A stretch of 64,000 bases of DNA, from contig CAVYZK010000008.1 of NCBI GenBank assembly GCA_963772935.1, positions 186,001 through 250,000 on the forward strand, read 5' to 3'. The notes under the pieces were generated by a model. The model worked only from the letters and a program-made list of their open reading frames with translations, ran no database searches and had not been told where the DNA came from. Origin of the DNA: JANNNF01 sp963772935. Lineage in GTDB: Bacteria; Pseudomonadota; Alphaproteobacteria; Rhodobacterales; Rhodobacteraceae. Below are positions 42,491 through 51,159 of the stretch, one piece after another; position 1 is the stretch's first letter, and each line of letters begins with the position of its first letter. Both the position numbers and the translations under genes were made by a program.

Positions 42491-44359
42491 ATGACAGCCT
42501 TCAGCCCGCGCCTGAACCACGATCCCACGGTTTCCCCGGTCTCGCGTGGGCCTCTCGGGGTGACGCTGCTGCGGGACGGGCTGGTCGGCCCGGATGAAAT
42601 CGTCAAGGCCTTGGCCATTCAGGCCCGGCAGAGCGGGCGGTTGGCTGACATTTTGCGCGCCCGGGGTGTGTTGCGTGACGGGCCATTGATGCAGGCCTCG
42701 GCGCGGGTCTGGGGTGTGCGGACCATTGATCCGCTGAACCCGCTGCCCGACCCTCGGCTGATCGATCTTTACGGGGCCGCAAACTGCCTGCGCGACGGGG
42801 TTTTGCCCTGGCGGCAGGTGGGCGGCACGACGGTCATTGCGACGGCACATCCAGACGAATTTGCGCATATCCGCCCCGGTCTGGAACGGATTTATGGCCG
42901 CGTCAGCATGGCCTTGGCCCCCGCTGCGATGATGGAGGACGCCGTTCTTGCCCGGCGGGGCCACGCGATTGCCGAGGCCGCCGAAACCCGCGTGCCCGCA
43001 CGCGAAAGCTGTAGAACCTGGGATGCCGCCACCATTGCGCCGCGTGCGGCGTTGTGTGTCAGTCTGGTGTTGGCCGCGCTGTGGATCGCGCCTGTCTTGC
43101 TGGGCCAGATGGCGCTGGGGTTGGCTCTGATCACATTGGTTCTGACCGTTGCCATGAAGACTGCGGCAACCATAGCCACCCTGCGTCCGGCCCCGGCACC
43201 CGGTCCCGCGCCCGTGATCGCCCGGTTGCCCACGGTGTCGATCATTGTGGCGATGTACCGCGAGGGTGACATAGCCGCGCGGTTGGTGCGGCGGTTGTCG
43301 CGGCTGGATTATCCGCGCGATCTGCTGGATGTGGTGCTGGCGGTCGAGGCAGAGGATCGGATCACCCGCGATGCCCTGGCCAAGGCGAACCTGCCGACAT
43401 GGATGCGGGTGGTGGTGGTGCCTGCGGGGCGGGTCAAGACCAAGCCCCGCGCGCTGAACGTGGCGCTGGATCAGTGTCGCGGGGCCATTGTCGGGGTGTA
43501 TGACGCCGAAGACGCGCCAGAGCCTGATCAGATCCGCAAAGTGGTGGACCGCTTTCATCAGCGCGGCCCCAAGGTCGCCTGCCTGCAAGGGGTGCTGGAT
43601 TACTACAATCCGCGGACAAACTGGCTATCGCGCTGTTTTACCATGGAATATGCCATGTGGTTTCGCATCGTTCTGCCCGGTATTGCGCGATTGGGTCTGG
43701 TGGTACCCCTCGGTGGGACGACGCTGTTTTTCCGGCGCGAGGTGTTACAGGAACTGGGCGGTTGGGACGCCCATAACGTGACCGAGGATGCAGATCTGGG
43801 CCTGCGCCTTGCCCGCCACGGCTATCGCACCGAATTAATCGCAACCACGACCTTCGAGGAAGCCAATTGCCGCGCGCTGCCTTGGGTGAAACAGCGGTCG
43901 CGCTGGATAAAGGGTTACATGATGACCTGGGCCGTGCATATGCGAAACCCGGCGCAGTTGTGGCGCGACCTTGGCGCATGGCGCTTTTTGGGGGTGCAGG
44001 TGCTGTTTGCAGGCGCGCTGACGCAGTTTCTGCTGGCACCGCTGCTGTGGAGCCTGTGGGCGATTCCGCTTGGATTGCCCCACCCGCTGGCGGCCACCCT
44101 GCCTGCGGGCGTTGCCACTGGCGTGACAGCGCTTTTCCTTGCGACCGAGGCTGTCAGCTTTGTCATCGGGACACTCGCCCTGCGCCGGACTGCGCATCAG
44201 ATGAACCCGGCCTGGCTGCTGACTCTGCCGGTGTATTTTCCGCTGGCGGCGGCGGCGTCATACAAGGCGGCGTGGGAGATGGTTACCAAGCCGTTTTATT
44301 GGGATAAGACCACCCACGGCATTTTCGACCCGGGCGAGGCGACACTCGCCCCCGGTTAG
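42491..44359 (+). CDS. Family 2 glycosyltransferase with N-terminal MshEN-like domain
   Basis: This 622-residue membrane enzyme has two parts. Residues about 20-150 (VTLLRDGLVGPDEIVKALAI, then RGVLRDGPLMQASARVWGVR) resemble the MshEN / GspE N-terminal domain, which in some proteins binds cyclic di-GMP. Two helices follow, then a GT2 catalytic domain (VSIIVAMYREGDIAARLVRR, the DxD-like VYDAEDAPEPDQ, TEDADLGLRLARHGYRTE and the QxxRW-type KQRSRWIKGYMM), then several helices. It is therefore a processive polysaccharide synthase-like protein, perhaps controlled by cyclic di-GMP. It converges on, and overlaps by 4 bp, the GntR gene. Confidence 0.85.
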   Translation: MTAFSPRLNHDPTVSPVSRGPLGVTLLRDGLVGPDEIVKALAIQARQSGRLADILRARGVLRDGPLMQASARVWGVRTIDPLNPLPDPRLIDLYGAANCLRDGVLPWRQVGGTTVIATAHPDEFAHIRPGLERIYGRVSMALAPAAMMEDAVLARRGHAIAEAAETRVPARESCRTWDAATIAPRAALCVSLVLAALWIAPVLLGQMALGLALITLVLTVAMKTAATIATLRPAPAPGPAPVIARLPTVSIIVAMYREGDIAARLVRRLSRLDYPRDLLDVVLAVEAEDRITRDALAKANLPTWMRVVVVPAGRVKTKPRALNVALDQCRGAIVGVYDAEDAPEPDQIRKVVDRFHQRGPKVACLQGVLDYYNPRTNWLSRCFTMEYAMWFRIVLPGIARLGLVVPLGGTTLFFRREVLQELGGWDAHNVTEDADLGLRLARHGYRTELIATTTFEEANCRALPWVKQRSRWIKGYMMTWAVHMRNPAQLWRDLGAWRFLGVQVLFAGALTQFLLAPLLWSLWAIPLGLPHPLAATLPAGVATGVTALFLATEAVSFVIGTLALRRTAHQMNPAWLLTLPVYFPLAAAASYKAAWEMVTKPFYWDKTTHGIFDPGEATLAPG

Positions 44360-44991
44360 CGCATTTTCAACTCGCCTGCATCCACCCGCAACCGGGTTTC
44401 AAACGCCTTGGAAATATGGGACCGCAACGCCTGATGTGCAGCGTCGCCGTCCCGCCCCTCAATCGCGCGCACGATCTGGTCATGCTCGGCCAAAGCCACC
44501 TCATCCCGGCCTTCTGCCGCAAAAGAGGTGGTCGCCATAAGGGCCATCGACCGATGCACAAGGTCGAGTTGCTGCACCAGAAACCGGTTGTGGCTGGCAA
44601 GATGGATTTGCTTGTGAAACCGCTTGTTCGCGCGGCTCAGCGCCCGCGGATCGCCCCCCACCAATGCACGGTCATCTTCGACCATGCCGCGCAGGACGTG
44701 CAGTTCCTCGATCGTGGCGTGGCGGGCTGCCAGACGGGCGGCAAGCCCTTCAAGCTCGGTCCGCACGGCGTAAAGTTCAGTCAACTGGTTGTGGTCGAGG
44801 CTGGCCACAATCAGGCTTCGGCCATCGCGCGTCAGCATCGACTGGGTTTCCAGCCGCTGCAACGCCTCGCGCACCGGGGTGCGTGACACGCCAAGCCGTT
44901 CAGCAAGCTCACTTTCCACCAACCGGTCGCCGGGTTTGTAAAGCCCGGCGTCAATCGCCTCAAGGATCAAAGTGTAGGCATCTTTCTGCAC
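44356..44991 (-). CDS. GntR-family regulator, FadR/VanR subgroup
   Basis: The regulator has 211 residues. The N-terminal winged helix (LYKPGDRLVESELAERLGVS, then RTPVREALQRLETQSML) binds the operator. The all-helical C-terminal FCD domain (LYAVRTELEGLAARLAARHA, then NKRFHKQIHLASHN and AEHDQIVRAIEGRD) has the His residues that usually hold a metal and a carboxylate ligand. No obvious target gene is adjacent, as both neighbours point elsewhere. Confidence 0.88.
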   Translation of the reverse strand: MQKDAYTLILEAIDAGLYKPGDRLVESELAERLGVSRTPVREALQRLETQSMLTRDGRSLIVASLDHNQLTELYAVRTELEGLAARLAARHATIEELHVLRGMVEDDRALVGGDPRALSRANKRFHKQIHLASHNRFLVQQLDLVHRSMALMATTSFAAEGRDEVALAEHDQIVRAIEGRDGDAAHQALRSHISKAFETRLRVDAGELKMR

Positions 44992-45100
44992 TTTGCCCGC
45001 GCCCTTTCAGAACCGTCCGTTGCCAAGGCGCATACCCTATCGCCCTGCGTCCCCCCAATCAACCCTTCCCAACCGGGTGCCAAAACGCTAGGTCTGCGCC

Positions 45101-45748
45101 ATGATCGCACAGCCCTTCACCGATATCCGCACCTGGGTCTTTGACCTCGACAATACGCTTTACCCGCCGCACATGCGCCTGTTTGACCAGATCGAAGTGC
45201 GGATGACCGATTGGGTGATGCAGGCGCTGCGCATCTCTCGCGCCGAGGCGGACCGGCTGCGCAGCACCTATTGGGCGCAGCATGGCACGACCTTGGCAGG
45301 GTTGATGCGGGAACATTCCGTCGATCCCGCGCCCTATCTGACCTATGTGCATGACATCGACTTTTCGGTGCTGGCCCCCGACCCCGATCTTGCGGCCCAT
45401 ATCCGCGCGCTGCCGGGACGGCGGATCGTCTATACCAATGGCTGCGCGCCTTATGCCGAACGTGTGCTGGCGGCGCGTGGGTTGTCGGGTCTGTTCGATG
45501 CGGTTTACGGCGTTGAACACGCTGGGTTTCACCCCAAACCTGACCGTGTGGCCTTTGAAACGGTGTTTGCCGCCGATGGCCTGACCCACGCGACTGCCGC
45601 GATGTTTGAGGATGATCCCCGCAATCTGGCGGTGCCGCATGCGATGGGGATGGCGACGATCCACGTCGCCCCATCGCCCGAACCTGCCCCGCATATTCAA
45701 CATCATACCGACGATCTGACCGGGTTTCTGGGCGCATTGACCCGGTAA
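45101..45748 (+). CDS. HAD-family pyrimidine 5'-nucleotidase
   Basis: The protein has 215 residues. Motif I is VFDLDNTLYPP, motif II VYTNGCAPYAERVL, the motif III Lys lies in FHPKPDRVAFETV and motif IV is FEDDPRNLAVPHAMGM. The NTLYP form belongs to the PPM1/SDT1-type pyrimidine nucleotidases (TIGR01993), which dephosphorylate UMP and CMP or damaged nucleotides. Confidence 0.88.
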   Translation: MIAQPFTDIRTWVFDLDNTLYPPHMRLFDQIEVRMTDWVMQALRISRAEADRLRSTYWAQHGTTLAGLMREHSVDPAPYLTYVHDIDFSVLAPDPDLAAHIRALPGRRIVYTNGCAPYAERVLAARGLSGLFDAVYGVEHAGFHPKPDRVAFETVFAADGLTHATAAMFEDDPRNLAVPHAMGMATIHVAPSPEPAPHIQHHTDDLTGFLGALTR

Positions 45749-45823
45749 GGCTGCGGCACCGTGGCGGTTTGACCTGCCCGGCCTTACCCCTATGTTATCC
45801 ACGACCTGACCAACGGATCCGCC

Positions 45824-47020
45824 ATGCTGCGCACACAGACCGATATCCTGATCTCCGGTGGCGGTGTGGCTGGCCTTGTCGCCGCTGCGGCCTTTGGCAC
45901 AGCGGGGTTTTCGGTGATCTGCGTCGATCCGGCCCCCCCCGTCACCTCGGCCACCGACGATGGTGCCGATCTGCGCTCGACCGCGTTTTTGCAACCCTCG
46001 ATCCCCGTGCTGGCGCAGGCGGGGCTGTGGGCGCGGCTGGAACCCTTTGCCGCCGCCTTGCAGATCATGCGGATCATTGATGCGGGGGGCGAGGTCGCCG
46101 AACCCCGGCTGATCAAGGATTTTGATGCCGCTGACGTGTCAGACAAGCCGTTTGGCTGGAACCTGCCGAACTGGCTGCTGCGGCGGGAAATGGTGGCGCA
46201 TCTGGCCAGCTTGCCGGGGGTGGATTTCCGCCCCGGTGTGGGGACCGCGGGGGTGCTGACCCGCGCGTCAGAGGCTTTGGTCACGCTGACCGATGGGTCG
46301 CGCGTTTCGGCGCGGTTGTTGATTGCAGCCGATGGCCGGACGTCACCGGTACGGCAAGCGCTTGGGATTCCGGTGAAAACCACGCGCTACGGGCAAAAGG
46401 CGCTTGCTTTTGCGGTCACGCATCCGGTGCCGCATCAAAACATCTCAACCGAGATTCATCGCACAGGCGGGCCGTTTACCCTTGTCCCGCTACCCGACCG
46501 CGATGGACTGCCTGCCTCCGCCGTGGTCTGGATGGACCACGGGCCAGAGGTTGCCCGCCGTGCCGCCCTGCCGCAGCCTGCGTTCGAGGCAGAGATGACC
46601 GCGCGGTCTTGCCACATCCTCGGTCCGTTGACGCTGGCCTCGAAGCGGTCGGTTTGGCCAATCATCAGCCAGATGGCCGACCGGATGGCGGGCGAGCGCA
46701 CCGCCCTGATCGCCGAGGCTGCGCATGTGATGCCGCCGATTGGCGCGCAGGGGCTGAACATGAGCCTTGCCGATATTGGCACGCTGCTGGAACTGGCAGT
46801 GGCGAACCGGGGCACGCTTGGCGATGCGGTGATGCTGGATGCCTATCACAACCGCCGTCATTGGCAGATGCAGGCGCGGGTGGCGGGAATTGATGCCCTG
46901 AACCGGGCATCCATGCTGGGCGCGCCAGCCCTGCGCGACCTGCGCGCAGGCGCGCTGGAGGCGCTTTATGCCGTAACCCCCGTGCGCAAAACCCTAATGC
47001 GCGCCGGACTTGGTATGTAG
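45824..47020 (+). CDS. FAD-dependent ubiquinone-biosynthesis hydroxylase (UbiH/UbiF/Coq6 family)
   Basis: This 398-residue flavin monooxygenase has the FAD-binding GGGVAGLVAAAAFGTAGFSV, the DG motif LIAADGRTSPVRQALGI and the second FAD motif LIAEAAHVMPPIGAQGLNMS. It probably hydroxylates a ring carbon of the polyprenylated quinone precursor. The decamer CTTTTGCGGT also occurs here (46407-46416) but leaves the frame intact (ALAFAVTHP). It converges on the aminotransferase gene. Confidence 0.87.
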   Translation: MLRTQTDILISGGGVAGLVAAAAFGTAGFSVICVDPAPPVTSATDDGADLRSTAFLQPSIPVLAQAGLWARLEPFAAALQIMRIIDAGGEVAEPRLIKDFDAADVSDKPFGWNLPNWLLRREMVAHLASLPGVDFRPGVGTAGVLTRASEALVTLTDGSRVSARLLIAADGRTSPVRQALGIPVKTTRYGQKALAFAVTHPVPHQNISTEIHRTGGPFTLVPLPDRDGLPASAVVWMDHGPEVARRAALPQPAFEAEMTARSCHILGPLTLASKRSVWPIISQMADRMAGERTALIAEAAHVMPPIGAQGLNMSLADIGTLLELAVANRGTLGDAVMLDAYHNRRHWQMQARVAGIDALNRASMLGAPALRDLRAGALEALYAVTPVRKTLMRAGLGM

Positions 47021-47041
47021 GATGGGCAATCTGCCCATCCC
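47017..47041. repeat. REP-like palindrome with GTAGG head, copy 2
   Basis: GTAGGATGGGCA-ATC-TGCCCATCC begins at the stop codon of the ubiH-like gene, between convergent genes. It is one base different from 39108-39132 and may act as a bidirectional terminator. Confidence 0.7.
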
Positions 47042-47048
47042 ACCAAGA

Positions 47049-48173
47049 TCAAAGAACCTCTTCCACAGCGCGTGAAAGCCGTGCCACCGTCGCCCCTACA
47101 TCGCGCAGTTTATCCAACCCGAACAAGCCGATACGGAAGGTCTTGAACTCCGCCCCCTCGCCCACCTGCAACGGCACCCCAGCGGCAATCTGCAACCCTT
47201 GCGCGCGGAACTTGGCCCCGTTCTGCACATCACCGTCGCTGGTATAGCTGACCACCACGCCCGGCGCCTGAAACCCTTCCGCCGCCACCGACGGCACACC
47301 CTTGGCCGCCATCAACCCGCGCACCGCCTGCCCCAATTCCCATTGCGCCGCCTTGGCCTCGGCAAACCCCATGGCCTTGGTCTCATTCATCGCATCGCGG
47401 AACCCGACGATCGCGTCGGTCGGCATCGTCGCGTGATAGGCATGCCCGCCACCCTCATACGCCGCCATGATGCTGCGCCATTTCTTCAGATCAATCGCAA
47501 AGCTGTTGGACGTGGTCTCCGCCAACCGGGCCTCGGCCCGGGCCGACAGCACCACCACGCCCGTAGAAGGTGAGGCCGACCAGCCCTTTTGCGGGGCGGA
47601 AATCAGCACATCCACCCCCGTCGCCTGCATATCGACCCAGATGCAGCCTGACGCGATGCAATCCAGCACCATCAGCGCGCCCACGTCATGCGCGGCCTCT
47701 GCCATCCGCGTGATATAGTCATCCGGCAGGATGATCCCCGCGCTGGTTTCCACATGCGGGGCGAAGACGGCCTGCGGTGAGGTTTCGCGGATTTTCGCGC
47801 AAACCTCGTCAATCGGCGGCGGTGCAAAGGCCGCTTGCGCGCCGTTGCCGGTTTGCCGCGCCATCACCACGGTGGTATCCGCCGCAAAACCGCCCGCGTC
47901 AAAAATCTGCGTCCAGCGATAGGAAAACCAGCCGTTGCGCACGATCAGCACCGACCCTTGGCCAAACTGCCGCGCGACAGCCTCCATCGCATAGGTGCCC
48001 CCGCCCGGGATCAGCGCGACCGCCGAGCCGTTGTAGACATCCTTCAGCATCCCCGACACCTCGCGCATCACGCCTTGAAATTTGGCGGACATGTGGTTCA
48101 GGCTGCGGTCGGTGAAGACGACCGAAAATTCCTCAAGGCCATCGGGGTCGATATCGGCGTGCAATCCGGGCAT
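47049..48173 (-). CDS. Class V aminotransferase (alanine-glyoxylate / serine-pyruvate type)
   Basis: A PLP enzyme of 374 residues. VFAPHVETSAGIILPDDYI, VLDCIASGCIWVDMQATG (binding of the PLP ring nitrogen by Asp), and the Schiff-base Lys in LISAPQKGWSASPSTGVVVL are visible, as is the SxKWxxIMxAYEGGGHAYHATMP region. The substrate amino donor is not defined. ATG 48173 follows GAGGAGGACACC. It is co-directed with, and downstream of, two Lrp-type regulators. Confidence 0.87.
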   Translation of the reverse strand: MPGLHADIDPDGLEEFSVVFTDRSLNHMSAKFQGVMREVSGMLKDVYNGSAVALIPGGGTYAMEAVARQFGQGSVLIVRNGWFSYRWTQIFDAGGFAADTTVVMARQTGNGAQAAFAPPPIDEVCAKIRETSPQAVFAPHVETSAGIILPDDYITRMAEAAHDVGALMVLDCIASGCIWVDMQATGVDVLISAPQKGWSASPSTGVVVLSARAEARLAETTSNSFAIDLKKWRSIMAAYEGGGHAYHATMPTDAIVGFRDAMNETKAMGFAEAKAAQWELGQAVRGLMAAKGVPSVAAEGFQAPGVVVSYTSDGDVQNGAKFRAQGLQIAAGVPLQVGEGAEFKTFRIGLFGLDKLRDVGATVARLSRAVEEVL

Positions 48174-48234
48174 GGTGTCCTCCTCTTTGGCCCACAAGAT
48201 ACTGCACGCCGCGCAAAGGACCAGTGGGGATCGC

Positions 48235-48693
48235 TTATCCAATCGGCCCCGGTCTGCGTTCCTCTGTCAGCAGCACGTTCGCCTCCACCTGCCCCACACC
48301 CGGCAGGGTCATGATCCGGCGGCGCAGCACGCGTTCGAAATCGGCAATGTCCCGCGCGACCACCCGCAGGCGGTAGTCGAACAGGCCCAGCACATGCTGC
48401 ACGACTTGAACCTCGGGGATAGCAGTGACGGCGCGTTCGAAATCTTCCAGCGAAACCCGGCCCTTGGTGGCCAGCTTGACCCCCAGAAACACCGTGACAC
48501 CAAAGCCCAAGGCCGCCCGGTCCACCTCCACCCTGCGCCCGTTGATCACGCCTGCATCCTCCAGCCGCTTGATCCTGCGCCATGTGGCGGGTTGCGACAG
48601 GCCAAGGCGGCGGCCCAACTCGCCCGCCGACAGGCCCGCATCGGCGACCAAGGCGCGCAGGATCAGGCGGTCCAGATCATCAAGGTCGATCAC
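48235..48693 (-). CDS. Lrp/AsnC-family regulator (second of a tandem pair)
   Basis: This 152-residue protein has an N-terminal helix-turn-helix (DLDRLILRALVADAGLSAGE, then LGRRLGLSQPATWRRIKRLE) and a RAM ligand domain (VQHVLGLFDYRLRVVARDIA). The start overlaps the stop of the upstream Lrp gene by 4 bp. Such proteins sense amino acids. Confidence 0.92.
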   Translation of the reverse strand: MIDLDDLDRLILRALVADAGLSAGELGRRLGLSQPATWRRIKRLEDAGVINGRRVEVDRAALGFGVTVFLGVKLATKGRVSLEDFERAVTAIPEVQVVQHVLGLFDYRLRVVARDIADFERVLRRRIMTLPGVGQVEANVLLTEERRPGPIG

Positions 48694-49148
48694 AGCGGCA
48701 ACCCCGTGTCGTCCTTGATGGTGGCGATCAGCATCAGCGCCTCGATATCGGTGATATGCGGCAGGGTCAGAATCCGGCTGCGGTAGATTTCCTGATAGTG
48801 CCGCATGTCGCGGGCGATGACGTTCAGCCGCACATCGACGCGGCCAAGGAAGGTTTCAATCGCCACCACCTCGGGCACCTCACGGCTCGCCGCCAGAAAC
48901 TCATCAAAGGCGCGGGGGTTGGTCTTGTCGAGGGTAAAGCGCAGCGACACTTCCACCTCATACCCCATGGCGCGCCAGTCGATCACCGCGCCAGTGGCGG
49001 TGATCACACCGCCTTCGGTCAGCCGTTCCAGCCGCCGCCAGAGGGTGGCAGGCGTCACGCCCGCCCGTTCTGCGAGGGTGGCACGGTCCAGCCCCGGTTC
49101 GGCGAGGTGATGACGCAGGATGCGGCGGTCGGTGTCATCTATCTGCAT
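48690..49148 (-). CDS. Lrp/AsnC-family regulator (first of a tandem pair)
   Basis: 152 residues: MQIDDTDRRILRHHLAEPGL, with the helix-turn-helix ATLAERAGVTPATLWRRLER and the RAM domain EVVAIETFLGRVDVRLNVIA. It is divergent from ilvC, with 126 bp between the starts, so control of ilvC and of the downstream aminotransferase is plausible; the two Lrp proteins could form mixed oligomers. Both are inferences from position. Confidence 0.92.
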   Translation of the reverse strand: MQIDDTDRRILRHHLAEPGLDRATLAERAGVTPATLWRRLERLTEGGVITATGAVIDWRAMGYEVEVSLRFTLDKTNPRAFDEFLAASREVPEVVAIETFLGRVDVRLNVIARDMRHYQEIYRSRILTLPHITDIEALMLIATIKDDTGLPL

Positions 49149-49274
49149 GTAATTTTCACAATCAGCGGAATTGGCGCATGATTATTCTCACAATGAGCAG
49201 AAAAACGTCAAACTATGCACGGTATCCAGCCCGATAATCCCTATGCTGCCCCCATAACAGCAAAGGAACACCAA

Positions 49275-50297
49275 ATGCGCGTGTATTATGACCGTGACTG
49301 CGACATCAACCTGATCAAGGACAAGAAGGTCGCCATCCTCGGCTACGGCTCCCAAGGCCATGCCCACGCGCTGAACCTGCGCGATTCGGGCGCGAAGAAC
49401 CTTGTGGTGGCGCTGCGGGCAGGCAGCCCTTCCGCGAAAAAGGCCGAAGGCGAAGGCCTGAAGGTGATGGGCATTGCCGAAGCCGCCGCTTGGGCCGACC
49501 TGATCATGTTCACCATGCCCGACGAATTGCAGGCCGAAACCTACAAGAAATACGTGCATGACAACATCCGCGAAGGCTCGGCCATCGCGTTTGCCCATGG
49601 TCTGAACATCCACTTCGGCCTGATCGAGCCGAAAAAGGGCGTGGACATCATCATGATGGCCCCCAAAGGCCCCGGCCACACCGTGCGCGGCGAATATGTC
49701 AAAGGCGGCGGCGTGCCGTGCCTCGTGGCCGTGCATAACGATGCGACCGGCAAGGCGATGGAAATCGGTCTGTCCTATTGCTCGGCCATCGGTGGCGGGC
49801 GGTCGGGGATCATCGAGACCAACTTCCGTCAGGAATGCGAAACCGACCTGTTCGGTGAGCAGGCGGTGCTGTGTGGCGGTCTGGTCGAACTGATCCGCAT
49901 GGGCTTTGAGACGCTGGTCGAAGCTGGCTACGAGCCGGAAATGGCTTACTTCGAGTGCCTGCACGAAGTGAAGCTGATCGTGGACCTGATCTATGAAGGC
50001 GGCATCGCCAACATGGACTACTCGATCTCGAACACCGCAGAATACGGTCAGTATGTTTCCGGCCCGCGCATCCTGCCGTATGACGAGACGAAAGCCCGCA
50101 TGAAAGCCGTGCTGTCAGATATCCAGTCGGGCAAATTCGTGCGCGACTTCATGCTGGAAAACGCCGTTGGCCAGCCGACGATCAAAGCCTCGCGCCGGTC
50201 GAACGACGAACACCAGATCGAACTGGTCGGCAAGAAACTGCGCGACATGATGCCGTGGATCTCCAAGGGCAAGATGGTGGACAAAGCGCGGAACTGA
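49275..50297 (+). CDS. ilvC: Ketol-acid reductoisomerase (NADP+), class I
   Basis: IlvC (340 residues) converts acetolactate to dihydroxyisovalerate in valine, leucine and isoleucine synthesis. The Rossmann part is VAILGYGSQGHAHALNLRDS, with Arg/Ser residues for the NADPH phosphate in VALRAGSPSAKKAEGEG. The catalytic part includes MMAPKGPGHTVRGEY, the metal Asp/Glu in ETDLFGEQAVLCGG and CLHEVKLIVDLIYEGG. ATG 49275 follows AAGGAACACC; the longer open frame upstream is non-homologous. A terminator follows. Confidence 0.97.
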   Translation: MRVYYDRDCDINLIKDKKVAILGYGSQGHAHALNLRDSGAKNLVVALRAGSPSAKKAEGEGLKVMGIAEAAAWADLIMFTMPDELQAETYKKYVHDNIREGSAIAFAHGLNIHFGLIEPKKGVDIIMMAPKGPGHTVRGEYVKGGGVPCLVAVHNDATGKAMEIGLSYCSAIGGGRSGIIETNFRQECETDLFGEQAVLCGGLVELIRMGFETLVEAGYEPEMAYFECLHEVKLIVDLIYEGGIANMDYSISNTAEYGQYVSGPRILPYDETKARMKAVLSDIQSGKFVRDFMLENAVGQPTIKASRRSNDEHQIELVGKKLRDMMPWISKGKMVDKARN

Positions 50298-50305
50298 TGT
50301 TGACT

Positions 50306-50326
50306 GCGGGGTAAACCCCGCCCTAC
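50306..50326. repeat. REP-like palindrome with GTAGG head, copy 3 (different core)
   Basis: On the minus strand it reads GTAGG-GCGGGG-TTTA-CCCCGC, a head plus hairpin like the two GTAGG elements elsewhere but with a different stem. It lies 9 bp after ilvC. Confidence 0.55.
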
Positions 50327-50332
50327 CGATAG

Positions 50333-50360
50333 CGGGCGGTCCGAAAGGGCCGCCCGTTTT
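50333..50360 (+). terminator. Rho-independent terminator after ilvC
   Basis: CGGGCGGTCC-GAAA-GGGCCGCCCG (10-bp stem with one G-T pair) is followed by TTTT. Confidence 0.9.
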
Positions 50361-50374
50361 CATATGGAGGCATC

Positions 50375-51139
50375 ATGGGCAGGCTGGCGGGCAAGATTGC
50401 GATCATCTCAGGCGGGGCGACGGGGATGGGCGGGGCTGCGTCCAGCCTGTTCGCGGCTGAGGGCGCGAAGGTTGCGATCATCGACCTGAACCTTGCAGCG
50501 GCGGAAGACCGGGCGCATCAGATTGCGCAGGCGGGCGGCACCGCGATTGCCCTGCGCGCCGATGTGTCAGATGCGGCAGCGGTCGAGGCGGCGGTGGCAG
50601 AGGCCACCCGTGCCCATGGCCCGGCCAATGTGCTGTTCAACCATGCGGGCACCATCGTGATCAAACCGTTTCTGGAGACGACGGAACAAGAATGGGATTG
50701 GCTGCACGCGGTAAACGTGAAGTCGATGTTCCTGATGACCAAGGCGGTGCTGCCCGGCATGATTGCGGCGGGGAAAGGGTCCATCGTCTGTACCTCGTCG
50801 ATCTCTGCCGTGGCGGGTACGCCGATGGAGGTGCTCTATGACACCACCAAGGGGGCGGTCCACATGTTTGCCCGCGCGATTGCGGTGGAATTCCGCGACC
50901 GGGGCATCCGCTGCAACGCCGTCTGTCCGGGGTTTATCGAGACGCCGCATGGCTTGCGCGAGGTGCGGGATTTGCAGGCCTTGGGGGTCGATGTGTCCGA
51001 GGCTGCGATCATGGCCGCACAAGGGCGCATTGGCCGGGCCGAGGAAGTGGCCGAGGCGGCTCTGTTCCTTGCCAGCGATGCCGCGAGTTTCGTCAACGGC
51101 ACGCATCTGTTTGTGGACAACGGCTTTACCGCGATCTGA
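50375..51139 (+). CDS. Short-chain dehydrogenase/reductase (SDR)
   Basis: The protein has 254 residues. The cofactor motif is SGGATGMGGAASSLF (TGxxxGxG type), Asp in VAIIDLNLAA suggests NAD preference, NHAG replaces the usual NNAG, and the catalytic Ser/Tyr/Lys are in CTSSISAVAGTPMEVLYDTTKG. The C-terminus LASDAASFVNGTHLFVDNGF is classical. The substrate is unknown. GGAGG lies 8 bases before the ATG. Confidence 0.9.
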   Translation: MGRLAGKIAIISGGATGMGGAASSLFAAEGAKVAIIDLNLAAAEDRAHQIAQAGGTAIALRADVSDAAAVEAAVAEATRAHGPANVLFNHAGTIVIKPFLETTEQEWDWLHAVNVKSMFLMTKAVLPGMIAAGKGSIVCTSSISAVAGTPMEVLYDTTKGAVHMFARAIAVEFRDRGIRCNAVCPGFIETPHGLREVRDLQALGVDVSEAAIMAAQGRIGRAEEVAEAALFLASDAASFVNGTHLFVDNGFTAI

Positions 51140-51159
51140 CCGCCTGATAGCCAAGACCC

